From NCBI RefSeq assembly GCF_027497175.1, contig NZ_CP114901.1:6138001-6202000 (forward strand): a DNA stretch of 64,000 bases, in the 5' to 3' direction. Shown in pieces: positions 51,912 to 61,116 of the stretch. The notes below the pieces were generated by a model. The model worked only from the letters and a program-made list of their open reading frames with translations, was not told the DNA's origin and did not search any database. The stretch comes from Verrucosispora sp. WMMD573 (GTDB lineage Bacteria > Actinomycetota > Actinomycetes > Mycobacteriales > Micromonosporaceae). Position numbers and translations under genes: made by a program. The stretch's first letter is position 1, and every line of letters begins with the position of its first letter.

Positions 51912-53639
51912 TCAGGGTGGGGTCGATCGCCGGGGTCGGCGGCGGGAGAGGGACCAGAGGAGCGCGGCTAGGACCAGTGTCGTCATCACAATCGCACCCG
52001 GGGCCTTGGTCAGCCGGGCCACGTTGGTGCCGTCCGGCAGGGCGAGGAACGACGCCAACGCACACGGCGCCACGAACCAGGCGGTCCGGGTCGCCACCAC
52101 CGCGAGCACCGCCAGCGGCCAGGTCGCGTACCAGGGATGAAACACCGGTGCGAGCACCACAGTGGCCACCAACCCCACCCCCGCACCCCCCAACCCCACC
52201 CCACCCCAACCCCCACCCCAACCCCCCGCCCAACCCCCCACCCAACCCCCAGCCGGGCTGATCATGAGGTTATTGCCCCGGTAAGCGCTTACCAAGGGCA
52301 ACAACTTCATGATCAACCCATCGGAGCCGGGTGGAGGTGGGGGGTGGAGGGTGGAGAGGGTGCGGAGCCAGAGGAGGGGGAGCAGGGCTGCCAGGAGGAG
52401 CAGGGCGGCTACGCGGGTCAGCGGGACGGCGTCGGGGTGGTGGCCGAAAAGTTCGCCGACGTAGTCGACGAGCATGCCGATGGCGGTCGGCGGCGAGGTC
52501 CACTGCACGGTGTCGCCGCTGCGGCCCAGCCCACCGAGCCAGCCGAGCCCGAGACCGGTCAGCAGCGAGGGGACCAGCAGCCCGCCGACGGCACCGATGG
52601 TCAGCAGGCCACCGTCGCGCAGCAGCGTGCGCACGACGGGCCGGCCCCGCACGGCGGCCAACGCCGCGAACGGCAGCACCACCACGGCGGTCGCCTTCAC
52701 CGACACCGCCAGTCCGATCAGCACCCCGGCCACCAGCAGCACACCGACCGAACGCAACGATCCGAGCCGGCCCGGACGGGCGAACAGCAGCAGCAGGGCC
52801 GGCAGGAGCAGGCCGAGCATCACCGCGTCGTTGTGCGCCCCGGCCACCAGGTGCACGCCGACCAGCGGGCAGGCCAGCAGCAGCCAGGTCGCCCGCCGAG
52901 GCGGCACGCCGGCTGCCCGGGCCAGGCCGGGCAGGCAGGCCGCCGCCGCCAGTACGCCCGCGAGCGCCAGCAGCCGCAGCAGCAGCACCGTGCCGAGCAG
53001 CCCACCACCGAGCAGCCCACCGCCGAGCACCACGGCCAGCGCGGCTAGCAACACGAAGACCGGCCCGTACGGGGCCGGGGTGTCCCGCCAGACCGGCGCG
53101 ACCGCCTCGACCCAGGGGCAGCCGGCCGCGGCCACCCCGGTGGCGTACGGATCACCACCGCCGGCGTAGATCCAGCCCTGGCAGGCGTACGAGTAGACGT
53201 CCCGGCTGCCCAGCGGGGCGGTGACCAGCAACGGCAACGTCCACCACCCAGCGGTGACGTACGCCCACCTGGTCGACGGGGCACCGTCGCGCAGTGCCCA
53301 CCAGGCGCCCACCATGGCGATCGTGCCGAGCAGCCACAACGCGACGGTCAGCGGACCGCCGTCGGGGGCGGTGGTGGCATCGGGCAACGCGCCGCCGAGG
53401 TACCCGACGACCGCCAGCAGCAGCGCCCCCACCAGCCCGACGTACCGGGCGACCCGGTCCCGCGTGCCCACCGCCCGGGCATCGGGATCCCGCCCGAGTC
53501 CCCGATCCCGCCCGAGTCCCCGATCCCGCCCGAGTTCCCGGTCGCACGCGGGGCCCGGATCGGGCCGGAGACCCGGATCACTGCCGTCGCCGGACGCGGA
53601 GCGGGGCTCGGGATGGGGACGGGCGCCGGGATCGGACAC
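51912..53639 (-). CDS. MptB/GT87-like membrane mannosyltransferase with an inserted repeat
   Basis: 575 residues, about 12 transmembrane segments, homologous to the next gene. GT-C features: SRDVYSYACQGWIYAGGGDPY, WRDTPAPYGPVFVLL and HLVAGAHNDAVMLG, as in polyprenyl-phosphate-mannose-dependent alpha-mannosyltransferases. The N-terminus has a GRDRGL repeat. Between WLRTL and VATVVLAPVFHPWY there is a foreign stretch: Pro-rich, then LIMKLLPLVSAYRGNNLMI encoded by a palindrome, then [13 protein letters not shown] residues. The paralogue has only ~14 residues there. The frame stays open, but function may be impaired. Confidence 0.85.
   Translation of the reverse strand: MSDPGARPHPEPRSASGDGSDPGLRPDPGPACDRELGRDRGLGRDRGLGRDPDARAVGTRDRVARYVGLVGALLLAVVGYLGGALPDATTAPDGGPLTVALWLLGTIAMVGAWWALRDGAPSTRWAYVTAGWWTLPLLVTAPLGSRDVYSYACQGWIYAGGGDPYATGVAAAGCPWVEAVAPVWRDTPAPYGPVFVLLAALAVVLGGGLLGGGLLGTVLLLRLLALAGVLAAAACLPGLARAAGVPPRRATWLLLACPLVGVHLVAGAHNDAVMLGLLLPALLLLFARPGRLGSLRSVGVLLVAGVLIGLAVSVKATAVVVLPFAALAAVRGRPVVRTLLRDGGLLTIGAVGGLLVPSLLTGLGLGWLGGLGRSGDTVQWTSPPTAIGMLVDYVGELFGHHPDAVPLTRVAALLLLAALLPLLWLRTLSTLHPPPPPGSDGLIMKLLPLVSAYRGNNLMISPAGGWVGGWAGGWGGGWGGVGLGGAGVGLVATVVLAPVFHPWYATWPLAVLAVVATRTAWFVAPCALASFLALPDGTNVARLTKAPGAIVMTTLVLAALLWSLSRRRPRRSTPP
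52160..52256. repeat. C-rich tract inside the mannosyltransferase gene
   Basis: CCCCAACCCC/CCCACCC-type run, translated on the minus strand as Gly/Trp repeats. It is the left flank of palindrome copy 7. Confidence 0.9.
52257..52317. repeat. 61-bp TGATCATGA palindrome (copy 7), within a coding sequence
   Basis: Arms of 22 bp (52257-52278 and 52296-52317) with a few mismatches and an inner GGTAAGCGCTTACC palindrome. It lies inside the open reading frame of the mannosyltransferase-like gene. Confidence 0.92.
53486..53539. repeat. 18-bp direct repeat, three units
   Basis: Three near-identical units GATCCCGCCCGAGTCCCC code for the six-residue repeat in the disordered N-terminus of the mannosyltransferase-like protein. 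Confidence 0.9.
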
Positions 53640-53719
53640 CGGCGGTACCTCTCCTCAGGTGCGGGGTCCAGGGACGCCTCGCCGGAACTGGTCCAGGGGG
53701 TGCCTCCGGGAGACACGGC

Positions 53720-55141
53720 CTAATCGGCAGGCACCGGTTGACGGGCCGCCGCCCGGGCCTCCTTCGCCGACCGTACCAACCGGAGCGCCACCACGATCAC
53801 GAACAGCGTCATCAGCGGCGCACCAACCGTCTTGGTGTAGCGGGGCAGGCCGGTGCCGTCGGCCAGCACCAGAAACGCGGCGTAGACGGTCACCGCGCTG
53901 AACCACCAGGTGCGCCGCGCGGTGGCGGCGAGCAGCGCCAGCGGCCAGAACCAGTACCAGGGGTGGAACAGCGGGGCGAGCGCGACCGTCGCGGTCAACG
54001 CCAGCGCGGCGTGCCAGAGCGGTTCCCGGTGCCGGGCCCGGAACCACAGCCACACCAGCAACGCCGCCAGCACCAGCACCGCGATGCCCCGGGTCACCGG
54101 CAGCGTGTCGATGTGCAGGCCGAACGGCAGCACCAGGTAGCCGACGGTCTGCCCGACGGCGGTCGGCGGCGATGTCCAGGCGACCACCTCGTTGCCGTGC
54201 GACAGCCCGGTGATCCAGCCGAGGTCGAGCCCGGCGGCGAGGGTCGTCCCGAACAGCGTGGCCACGGTACCGCCGACCACCGGCGTACCGTGGCGCAGCA
54301 GCGCGCGCAGCGAGTAGCCGCCGGTGATCGCGGCGAGCGCCGCGAACGGCACCACCACCAGCGCGGTGACCTTGATGCCGGCGGCCAGGCCGAGGACGAC
54401 GCCGCCGGCCAGCAGCGGCCAGGGCCGTCCGGGGCGACTGACCACCACGGCCAGACCGGCCACCAACAGCCCGACCATCAGTGCGTCGTTGTGTACGCCG
54501 GAGATCAGGTGCACCCCGACCAGCGGGCTGGCCAGGGCGAGCCAGAGGGTCCGGCCGACCGGCACGCCACAGCGGCGGGCCAGCACCGGCAGGCAGGCCG
54601 CCGTCAGCACCACGCCGGCCACCGCGAGCACCCGGAACAGCGCGATGCTGCCGATCAGAGAACCCGTCGCCGCGACCACCGCACCGGAGAGCACCACGAA
54701 CAGCGGCCCGTACGGCGCCGGGGTGTCCCGCCAGATGTACGACATGGTGTCCAGCCACGGGCAGGGCAGCGTCGAGACGCCGTACTCGTACGGGCTGATG
54801 CCGCCCGCGTAGCTTGCCCCCTGGCAGGCGTACGCGTAGGCGTCCCGGCTGCCCAGCGGCGGGGTGAGCAGGAACGGCAGCGCCCACAGCCCGGCGGTGA
54901 CCAACGCCCACCGGGCCGACGGCACCCGGTCCCGCAGCGTCCACCAGGCCACCGCCATGGCCGCGGTGCCGACCAGCCACAGCCCGATGATCAGCGGCCC
55001 GTTCGGCCCCAGCCAGATCTTGACCGGGTTGGGTCGCAGATCGCCGTCGGGCAGGGCGCCGCCGAGGAACGCCGCCACGGCGAGCATGATCGATCCGGCC
55101 AGTCCGGTCCAGCGCACGAGGTGATGGGGCACGTCGGACAT
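53720..55141 (-). CDS. MptB/GT87-like membrane mannosyltransferase
   Basis: 473 residues, tandem paralogue of the preceding gene and probably the intact ancestral form. SRDAYAYACQGASYAGGISPY, WRDTPAPYGPLFVVLSG, HLISGVHNDALMVG and APLFHPWYWFWPLAL are conserved between the two. It would add mannose from polyprenyl-phosphate-mannose to an envelope glycan such as a lipomannan-like core (inferred from the MptB family). ATG 55141 (MSDVPHHLVRW) is preferred; TACGGT lies nine bases before it. Confidence 0.85.
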   Translation of the reverse strand: MSDVPHHLVRWTGLAGSIMLAVAAFLGGALPDGDLRPNPVKIWLGPNGPLIIGLWLVGTAAMAVAWWTLRDRVPSARWALVTAGLWALPFLLTPPLGSRDAYAYACQGASYAGGISPYEYGVSTLPCPWLDTMSYIWRDTPAPYGPLFVVLSGAVVAATGSLIGSIALFRVLAVAGVVLTAACLPVLARRCGVPVGRTLWLALASPLVGVHLISGVHNDALMVGLLVAGLAVVVSRPGRPWPLLAGGVVLGLAAGIKVTALVVVPFAALAAITGGYSLRALLRHGTPVVGGTVATLFGTTLAAGLDLGWITGLSHGNEVVAWTSPPTAVGQTVGYLVLPFGLHIDTLPVTRGIAVLVLAALLVWLWFRARHREPLWHAALALTATVALAPLFHPWYWFWPLALLAATARRTWWFSAVTVYAAFLVLADGTGLPRYTKTVGAPLMTLFVIVVALRLVRSAKEARAAARQPVPAD

Positions 55142-55318
55142 GCTGCCAGTACCGTACGGCGCGCTACCGAGGTGGGCATCACGCGGCAACCACGCGCCGG
55201 CGGCCGCTCACCGCCGGCCGTGGAACCCGCCGCCGGCCGGACGCTGCCCCGCCGAGTCCACCTCGGCGAGGCAACCGGCAAGGTGGAGCGCTCACCGCCG
55301 GCCGTGGAGCGCCCGCCG

Positions 55319-56947
55319 TCAGCCGGGCGGGCAGTGGCCGGCGGGCCGCAGGCTGCTCGTGACCTCGAAGGTTCCCGCGGTTCGGGCCCGTACCGTGACC
55401 CATTCGTCCGGGGTGGCGCTCAGGCACCCGTCTCCCGCGGACAACGACAGCCAACGGGACCACCGGACCCGGACGAGCACATCGGCGGGGGCGTCGACGG
55501 TGAATCGCACCCCCGCGTCGTCGGAGGTGACGAGTTGAGCCGGAGGGGAGACGAGTGGTGCCGGATCGAGCACCTGGTACAGGCGCCACTGCCCGGGGCG
55601 GCCGACCTCCCGCAGGTACGGCTGACCGGCCAGCACGAGCGTCGCCTCGTCCTGGCCGTACCGGTCGAGGGCCGCGTCCGGCGCGATGGCGACGTAGCTG
55701 ACGGCGTTGCGGCGCAGCCATTCGCCGTACCGGCCGGCATCGAGGCTGCCGTCGTAGAAGAGCGGGTTACGTCCCACGTCGACCTGCCGCTCCCAGCCCC
55801 GGGCCAGTGGTACGGCGGCGGCCACGAAGGCGCTCTCCCAGTGGTCCCGCAGCGGCACCACCTCGATCCGGCCCACCGGTCCCCGCCGCTCCAGGTCGTT
55901 CAGCAGAGGTTCGTGGAAGGCGGCGTACGCCGGCGCCGCCCCACGCCGGGCGATGTCGTTGGTCATCACCGGGGACTGCCACCAGAACAACGCGACGAGC
56001 AGCGCGGCCAGCCAGCGCCGGCCCAGTCCGACGTACGCCGCGACGATCGGCAGGGCGAAGAGCATCGGCAGGCGCAACGCGTTCGAACCGATCGGGCTGG
56101 GCAGGTGGTAGGCCGCGACCAGGAGCAGCGCGGTGAGCGCGGCACCGACCCGCAGTGCCCGGACCGGTACGAGCGCGAGCACCACCACGGCAAGGGCGAG
56201 GTTGATCCGCAGTGATTCGGCGCTGAACGGTTGCCGCCCCCCGTTACCGAAGAGCGCCGCCATCGGCGCCACCGTCACCAGCGGCGCGAGGCACAGAACC
56301 AGCGCGGCGGTTCCGGGTCGCCGGTCCCGCCAGACGTCGAGGACCAACAGGGCACCGCCGGCGAGGCCGAGGAAGAGGCCGGCCACCGGGCTGGCAGCCG
56401 TCGCGAGCACCGCCGCCGCACCGGCCGCCGCCAGCCGCCACCAACGCGTCCCCCGGGGCCACGCCACCAGGCAGAGCGCGAGCAGCGCCCACATCAGGCC
56501 GACGGCGAAGGTGATCCGACCACTGGCCAGGTTCCCCACCAGGACGATCGCACCCAGCAGGCCGCCGAGCAGCGGACGGCGAGCGCCGGTCAGCACCAGC
56601 AGCCAGGCCAGTGCCACGGCGGAGACGACCGCCGCGACCGCACCGACCGGACGCACCCCGACAAGCGCACCGAGCATCTGGGTGTAGAGGCTGTAGCCGA
56701 ACTGGTTGACCCCGCCGTACCAGGAGAAGTCGAGCGGGGCGAGACCGTTGCGCCCGGCGAAACCCGCGCGGGCCACCTGCGCGGAGAGGTCGGTCCCCAT
56801 GGGCCGGGCCAGCAGGAACGCGACCGCCAGCAGCAGCGACACCAGCAGCGAACCCAGAACGGGGTACGCCGGCCCGGGTGCACCGGCACCCGACGCAGCT
56901 TCGGCGGCCTCCCCTTCCGGGAGGGAAGCGTGGGTCGATGTCGGCAC
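55319..56947 (-). CDS. Multipass membrane protein, possible GT-C glycosyltransferase
   Basis: 542 residues: about ten transmembrane segments to residue ~330, then a ~200-residue soluble domain. The first outer loop has FSWYGGVNQFGYSLYTQ, the place where catalytic acids sit in GT-C enzymes, though no typical Asp-Asp pair is seen. LRDHWESAFVA and NPLFYDGSLDAGRYGEWL begin the soluble part. Clustered with two mannosyltransferase-like genes and so perhaps in the same glycan pathway. The 55142-55318 gap upstream of its neighbour shows nothing gene-like. Confidence 0.7.
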   Translation of the reverse strand: MPTSTHASLPEGEAAEAASGAGAPGPAYPVLGSLLVSLLLAVAFLLARPMGTDLSAQVARAGFAGRNGLAPLDFSWYGGVNQFGYSLYTQMLGALVGVRPVGAVAAVVSAVALAWLLVLTGARRPLLGGLLGAIVLVGNLASGRITFAVGLMWALLALCLVAWPRGTRWWRLAAAGAAAVLATAASPVAGLFLGLAGGALLVLDVWRDRRPGTAALVLCLAPLVTVAPMAALFGNGGRQPFSAESLRINLALAVVVLALVPVRALRVGAALTALLLVAAYHLPSPIGSNALRLPMLFALPIVAAYVGLGRRWLAALLVALFWWQSPVMTNDIARRGAAPAYAAFHEPLLNDLERRGPVGRIEVVPLRDHWESAFVAAAVPLARGWERQVDVGRNPLFYDGSLDAGRYGEWLRRNAVSYVAIAPDAALDRYGQDEATLVLAGQPYLREVGRPGQWRLYQVLDPAPLVSPPAQLVTSDDAGVRFTVDAPADVLVRVRWSRWLSLSAGDGCLSATPDEWVTVRARTAGTFEVTSSLRPAGHCPPG

Positions 56948-57006
56948 CGAGCAGTCGTACCACGATCAGTGACCGGCCCGGGTGGCGGGTCACCGGGACG
57001 TCGGCG

Positions 57007-60000
57007 TCACATCTCCAGGACGCGTTCGGTGGCCGAGCGGGAACGGCGGCCGGTGCGCAGGTACTCGTCGAGGAACTCGCCCGGGTCGTCGCGGCCGAGC
57101 AGCCGGACCACGCCGGCCAGTTCCACGCCGTGCCGGGGCAGTTGGTCGCCGGCGCGGCCCCGGACCAGCATCAGCGCGTTGCGGACCAGCGCGGCGAGCG
57201 TCCAGCCAGCCGCCATCGCCTCGGCGTCCGCCGGATCGACCAGGCCGGCTTCCCGGGCGGCGGCGAGCGCGTCGAGGGTACGCGTGCCGCGCAGCTGCGG
57301 GTACGCGCCGGCGTGGCGCAGTTGGAGCAGCTGCACCGCCCACTCCACGTCGGCCAGGCCGCCCCGGCCCAGTTTGGTGTGGGTGGCCGGGTCGGCGCCC
57401 CGGGGCAGCCGCTCGGTCTCCACCCGCACCTTGATCCGGCGGATCTCGATGACCTGCTCCCGGGTCAGCCCCTCGGCCGGGTACCGGATCGGGTCGACCA
57501 TCTGCTCGAACCGGGTGCCCAGTTCGGCGTCGCCGCAGACGCAGCGGGCGCGCAGCAGCGCCTGCGCCTCCCACACCCGCGACCAGCGGGCGTAGTACTG
57601 CTGGTAGGCGGCGAGACTGCGGACCAGCGGCCCCTGCCGGCCCTCGGGACGCAGGTCGGCGTCGACGCCGAGCGGTGGGTCGGGTGCGGGCATGCCGAGC
57701 AGCCGCCGTAGCTCCTCGGCGATGGCGTGCGCGGCGGCACTTGCAGCGCTCTCGCTTACCCCTTCCGGCGGGTCGTAGACGAAGAGCACGTCGGCGTCGG
57801 AGAGATAGTTCGACTCGTACCCGCCGAGCCGACCCATCCCGATCACCGCGAAGGTGAGTCCCGGCATGGCCGGCTGGGCGGCCCGGGCGGTCCGTAGCGC
57901 GGCGGCGAGGGTCGCATCGGTGACGTCGGAGAGCGCGGTGCCGACCGCGGTGATGTCGGACAGGGCGGGCGTGGTCCGGCCGCCGTCGGGACGGGCCGGG
58001 GCCAGCGAACCGGCCCGGCTGAGCACGTCGGCGCAGGCGAGGCGGAGCAGTTCGCGGCGGCGCAGCGCGCGTACCGCCCGGGTCGCCTCGACCGGGTCGG
58101 AGTGCCGGGCCGCGGCGGCGGTGAAACCGTCGAAGAGGACCTCGCGCGGGCGCGGACTCAGCTCGCTCTCCTCGGCCAGCAGGCGCAGCGCCTCCGGCTC
58201 GCGGGTCAGCAGGTCCGCGACGTACCGGGAGGAGGAGAGCACCCGGGCCAGCCGGCGGGCCACCGGCCCGGAGTCGCGCAGCAGCCGCAGGTACCAGGGG
58301 GTGCTGCCGAGGGAGTCGGAGACCTGGCGGTAGTTGAGCAGGCCCCGGTCCGGCTCGGGGGCGTCGGCGAACTCGCTGAGCAGCACCGGCAGCAGGGTGC
58401 GTTGGATGGCGGCGGTACGGCTCACTCCGCCGGTGAGGGCCTGGAGGTGACGCAGCGCCCCGGCCGGGTCGGCGAAGCCGAGGATCTCCAGGCGGTTGCG
58501 GGCCGCCTGCGGGGTCAGTCGCAGCCCGTCGGCCGGTACCCGGGCCACCGACTCCAGCAACGGCCGGTAGAGCAGTTTGGCGTGCAGTCGGCGTACCTCC
58601 GAGGCGTGGGTGACCCACTCGGCGCGGAACTCCTCGACGGCGCTGCGCCCGGGTCCGGCGGTGTAGCCGAGCGCGGTGGCGAGCCAACGCAACGCGCCGG
58701 GTTCGGTCGGCACCGTGTGGGTACGCCGCAGGCCCTGGAGTTGCAGCCGGTGCTCGACGCTGCGCAGGAACCGGTAGCCGCGCAGCAGCGCCTCGCCGTC
58801 GGCGCGGCCGACGTAGCCGCCGGTGACCAGCGCGCGCAGGGCGGGGATGGTGCCGGGTGCCCGCAACGTCTCGTCGCCTCGGCCGTGCACCAGTTGCAAC
58901 AACTGCACGGCGAACTCGATGTCGCGCAGCCCGCCGGGGCCACGTTTGATCTCGCGTTCCAGTTCCTTCGGCGGAATGTGATCAATGATCTTGCGCCGCA
59001 TCGCCCGGACGTCCTCGACCGCCTCAGGGCGTTCGGCCGCCTGCCAGAGCAGCGGTGCCAACGCGTCGATCCACTCCTGGCCGAGCGCCAGGTCACCGGC
59101 GGCCGGACGGGCCTTGAGCAGCGCCTGGAACTCCCAGGTTCGGGCCCAGCGTCGGTAGTAGGCCAGATGGCTCGCGAGGGTCCGCACCAACGGTCCCCGG
59201 TTGCCCTCGGGGCGCAGGGCCGCGTCGACCGGCCAGGCGACCAGCCCGCAGATGTGGATCAGCCGAGTGGCCACGGTGGTGGCGGCGGTCAGATCGTCGT
59301 CCTCGGCCGCCACGAAGATCACATCGACGTCGGAGACGTAGTTCAGCTCGCCGCCGCCGCACTTGCCCATCGCGACCACGCTCAGTCGCGGTTCCCGGGT
59401 GCCCTCGGGCAGCTCCGCCACGGCGATCTGGTACGCGGCCGACAGCGTGGCGTCGGCAAGCGCCGAGAGCGCGGCCATGGTCTGTTCCAGGCCGCGCCCG
59501 CCGGTCAGATCGGCCGCCGCGACCCGCAGCAACGCCAGCCGGTACGCCCGCCGCAGCACCGCTACGGGGTTGCCCTCGCCGGACCTGTCGAGCCGGCCGT
59601 CGGCGGTCGGGGCGAGGCCGTCCGGTTCGGTACGCAGCACCAGCCACTGGTCGGGGTTGGCCACCAGGTGGTCCCCGAGCGCCGAGGAGGCGCCCAGCAC
59701 GGCGAACAGCCGACGACGCAGCCCCGGATCGTCGTGCAGCGCGGCGAGCAGGGCCGAGCCCGCTCCGATGCCGCCGCCGGCCGCAGTGGTGCCCTGACTC
59801 CCGGCGGCACGGTCACGTCCGGTGCTGCCGCCGTTGCCGGCGGCCCCCTCGCTCCCGGCCGTACCCTCGCTCCCGGCGCCACCGGCACCCCCGCTCCCGG
59901 TGGAGCCGCCCTGGGCGGTGGCGGTCGCCGTGACGCGGCCGGGCCCGGCACCCCGCTGCCGCACCGCCGCGCCCGGGCCGACGGCGCCGTTCGGGCCAGC

Positions 60001-60246
60001 CGTCGCTCGGTGCTCCGCCTCGATCAGTCGGTGCAGCTGACGCAGCGCCAGATCCGGGTCGGCGGCCCGGGACAGCGCGGTGAGCAACTCCTGGGCCTGC
60101 TCGCCGGTGGGTTCCTGCGTCTGCGCACGCCACAGGTCGAGACCGTCCGGTCCGAGCAGATCCGCGGCGCGGGCCCCCGCGTCGTCGTCGGTGACGCCGA
60201 AGCCGTAGCGGGCGAGCCGGCCCGTGGCGCTGGTCGGCCGGCCCAT
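57007..60246 (-). CDS. glnE: Bifunctional [glutamine synthetase] adenylyltransferase/adenylyl-removing enzyme
   Basis: Adds or removes AMP on the GlnA tyrosine. 1079 residues, somewhat longer than usual (~1000). Two nucleotidyltransferase units are seen: GGGELNYVSDVDVIFVA (removal half) and GRLGGYESNYLSDADVLF (transfer half), each followed by a helical bundle (RGPGGLRDIEFAVQLLQL; KLGRGGLADVEWAVQLL). A Gly/Ala/Ser-rich insertion at about residues 80-155 (AGSEGAAGNGGSTG) is unlike the family. The ATG overlaps the upstream amidotransferase stop (TGATG). Lies between glnA and glnA2, as in mycobacteria. Confidence 0.96.
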   Translation of the reverse strand: MGRPTSATGRLARYGFGVTDDDAGARAADLLGPDGLDLWRAQTQEPTGEQAQELLTALSRAADPDLALRQLHRLIEAEHRATAGPNGAVGPGAAVRQRGAGPGRVTATATAQGGSTGSGGAGGAGSEGTAGSEGAAGNGGSTGRDRAAGSQGTTAAGGGIGAGSALLAALHDDPGLRRRLFAVLGASSALGDHLVANPDQWLVLRTEPDGLAPTADGRLDRSGEGNPVAVLRRAYRLALLRVAAADLTGGRGLEQTMAALSALADATLSAAYQIAVAELPEGTREPRLSVVAMGKCGGGELNYVSDVDVIFVAAEDDDLTAATTVATRLIHICGLVAWPVDAALRPEGNRGPLVRTLASHLAYYRRWARTWEFQALLKARPAAGDLALGQEWIDALAPLLWQAAERPEAVEDVRAMRRKIIDHIPPKELEREIKRGPGGLRDIEFAVQLLQLVHGRGDETLRAPGTIPALRALVTGGYVGRADGEALLRGYRFLRSVEHRLQLQGLRRTHTVPTEPGALRWLATALGYTAGPGRSAVEEFRAEWVTHASEVRRLHAKLLYRPLLESVARVPADGLRLTPQAARNRLEILGFADPAGALRHLQALTGGVSRTAAIQRTLLPVLLSEFADAPEPDRGLLNYRQVSDSLGSTPWYLRLLRDSGPVARRLARVLSSSRYVADLLTREPEALRLLAEESELSPRPREVLFDGFTAAAARHSDPVEATRAVRALRRRELLRLACADVLSRAGSLAPARPDGGRTTPALSDITAVGTALSDVTDATLAAALRTARAAQPAMPGLTFAVIGMGRLGGYESNYLSDADVLFVYDPPEGVSESAASAAAHAIAEELRRLLGMPAPDPPLGVDADLRPEGRQGPLVRSLAAYQQYYARWSRVWEAQALLRARCVCGDAELGTRFEQMVDPIRYPAEGLTREQVIEIRRIKVRVETERLPRGADPATHTKLGRGGLADVEWAVQLLQLRHAGAYPQLRGTRTLDALAAAREAGLVDPADAEAMAAGWTLAALVRNALMLVRGRAGDQLPRHGVELAGVVRLLGRDDPGEFLDEYLRTGRRSRSATERVLEM

Positions 60247-61010
60247 CAGTGCCCGAGCAGGGGCAGGCTGCGCCGGGACCCCTCGTCCAGCTCGCCGAGG
60301 GCGAGTGCGGCGAACCGTGCCGCGAACGGCTGCCAGACCTCCTCGACGTCGGCCATCACCGCATCGCACGCGGAGATCACCAGCTGCGGGTCGTAGCCCA
60401 GCTCGGCCAGCAGCGCCGACTCGGTGGCCCATTCGGTGATCATCGCGGTGTCGCACTCGATGTGGAACTGCAACCCCCAGGCCCGGTCGCCGAGGCGGAA
60501 CGCCTGGTGCGGATAGCGGGTGGAGGCGGCCAGCAGGGTGGCGCCGGCGGGCAGCTCGGTGATCTCGTCGGCGTGCCACTGCAACACGTCGGGGATCAGC
60601 GGCACGTACCGGAAGAGCGGGTCGGACTCGGCCGCGTCACGCCGGCCGACCACTGCGGGCCCGACCTCCGGCCCGGACGGGCTGCGCACGACCGTGCCGG
60701 CGTGGGCGGTGGCGAGCAGCTGCGCACCGAGGCAGACGCCCAGGGTCGGCAGCCGGTGCCGCACCGCCTTACGGAGCAGCTTCTCCACCGCCGGGAACCA
60801 GGCGGCCGCCGGCACCCCGTCGACAAGCGGGTAGGCCTGCTGATCACCGCCGAGCACCACCAGGGCGGCGTATCCCTCCAGGTCGGCGGGAACGGCCTCG
60901 CCCGCGTGCGGGCGGACCACCGCCAGCTCCAGCCCGGCCTCGGTCAGCCACTCCCCCAGCCGGCGCGGGTCGTCGGTCGGGTCGTTTTCGATCACCAACG
61001 CGGTTGCCAC
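60246..61010 (-). CDS. Class I glutamine amidotransferase
   Basis: 254 residues with the GATase triad: Cys in LGVCLGAQLLATAH, His in GLQFHIECD, Glu two residues on. The N-terminal ALVIENDPTDDPRRLGEW is like GuaA-related stand-alone amidotransferases (YfeJ/GMP synthase-like group). The amino acceptor is unknown; cotranscription with glnE suggests a link to glutamine use, for example removing a gamma-glutamyl group. GTG start with a leaderless promoter. Confidence 0.9.
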   Translation of the reverse strand: MATALVIENDPTDDPRRLGEWLTEAGLELAVVRPHAGEAVPADLEGYAALVVLGGDQQAYPLVDGVPAAAWFPAVEKLLRKAVRHRLPTLGVCLGAQLLATAHAGTVVRSPSGPEVGPAVVGRRDAAESDPLFRYVPLIPDVLQWHADEITELPAGATLLAASTRYPHQAFRLGDRAWGLQFHIECDTAMITEWATESALLAELGYDPQLVISACDAVMADVEEVWQPFAARFAALALGELDEGSRRSLPLLGH

Positions 61011-61017
61011 ATCGTCG

Positions 61018-61023
61018 AGGCTA
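61018..61023 (-). promoter_or_regulatory. Leaderless-type -10 box (TAGCCT)
   Basis: On the minus strand TAGCCT is followed by 7 bases and the GTG at 61010; likely promoter of the amidotransferase-glnE operon. Confidence 0.6.
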
Positions 61024-61102
61024 TCCGGTCCGGCCGACCGGGCCGGCGCGAGGGATCGGCGCGGTGTCCGGCAACGTCGAAAGGTTTCGCTGGCCACCAC
61101 AG

Positions 61103-61108
61103 TAGGCT
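61103..61108 (+). promoter_or_regulatory. Leaderless-type -10 box (TAGGCT)
   Basis: TAGGCT is followed by 8 bases and the GTG at 61117. Confidence 0.55.
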
Positions 61109-61116
61109 CTGCCGCT

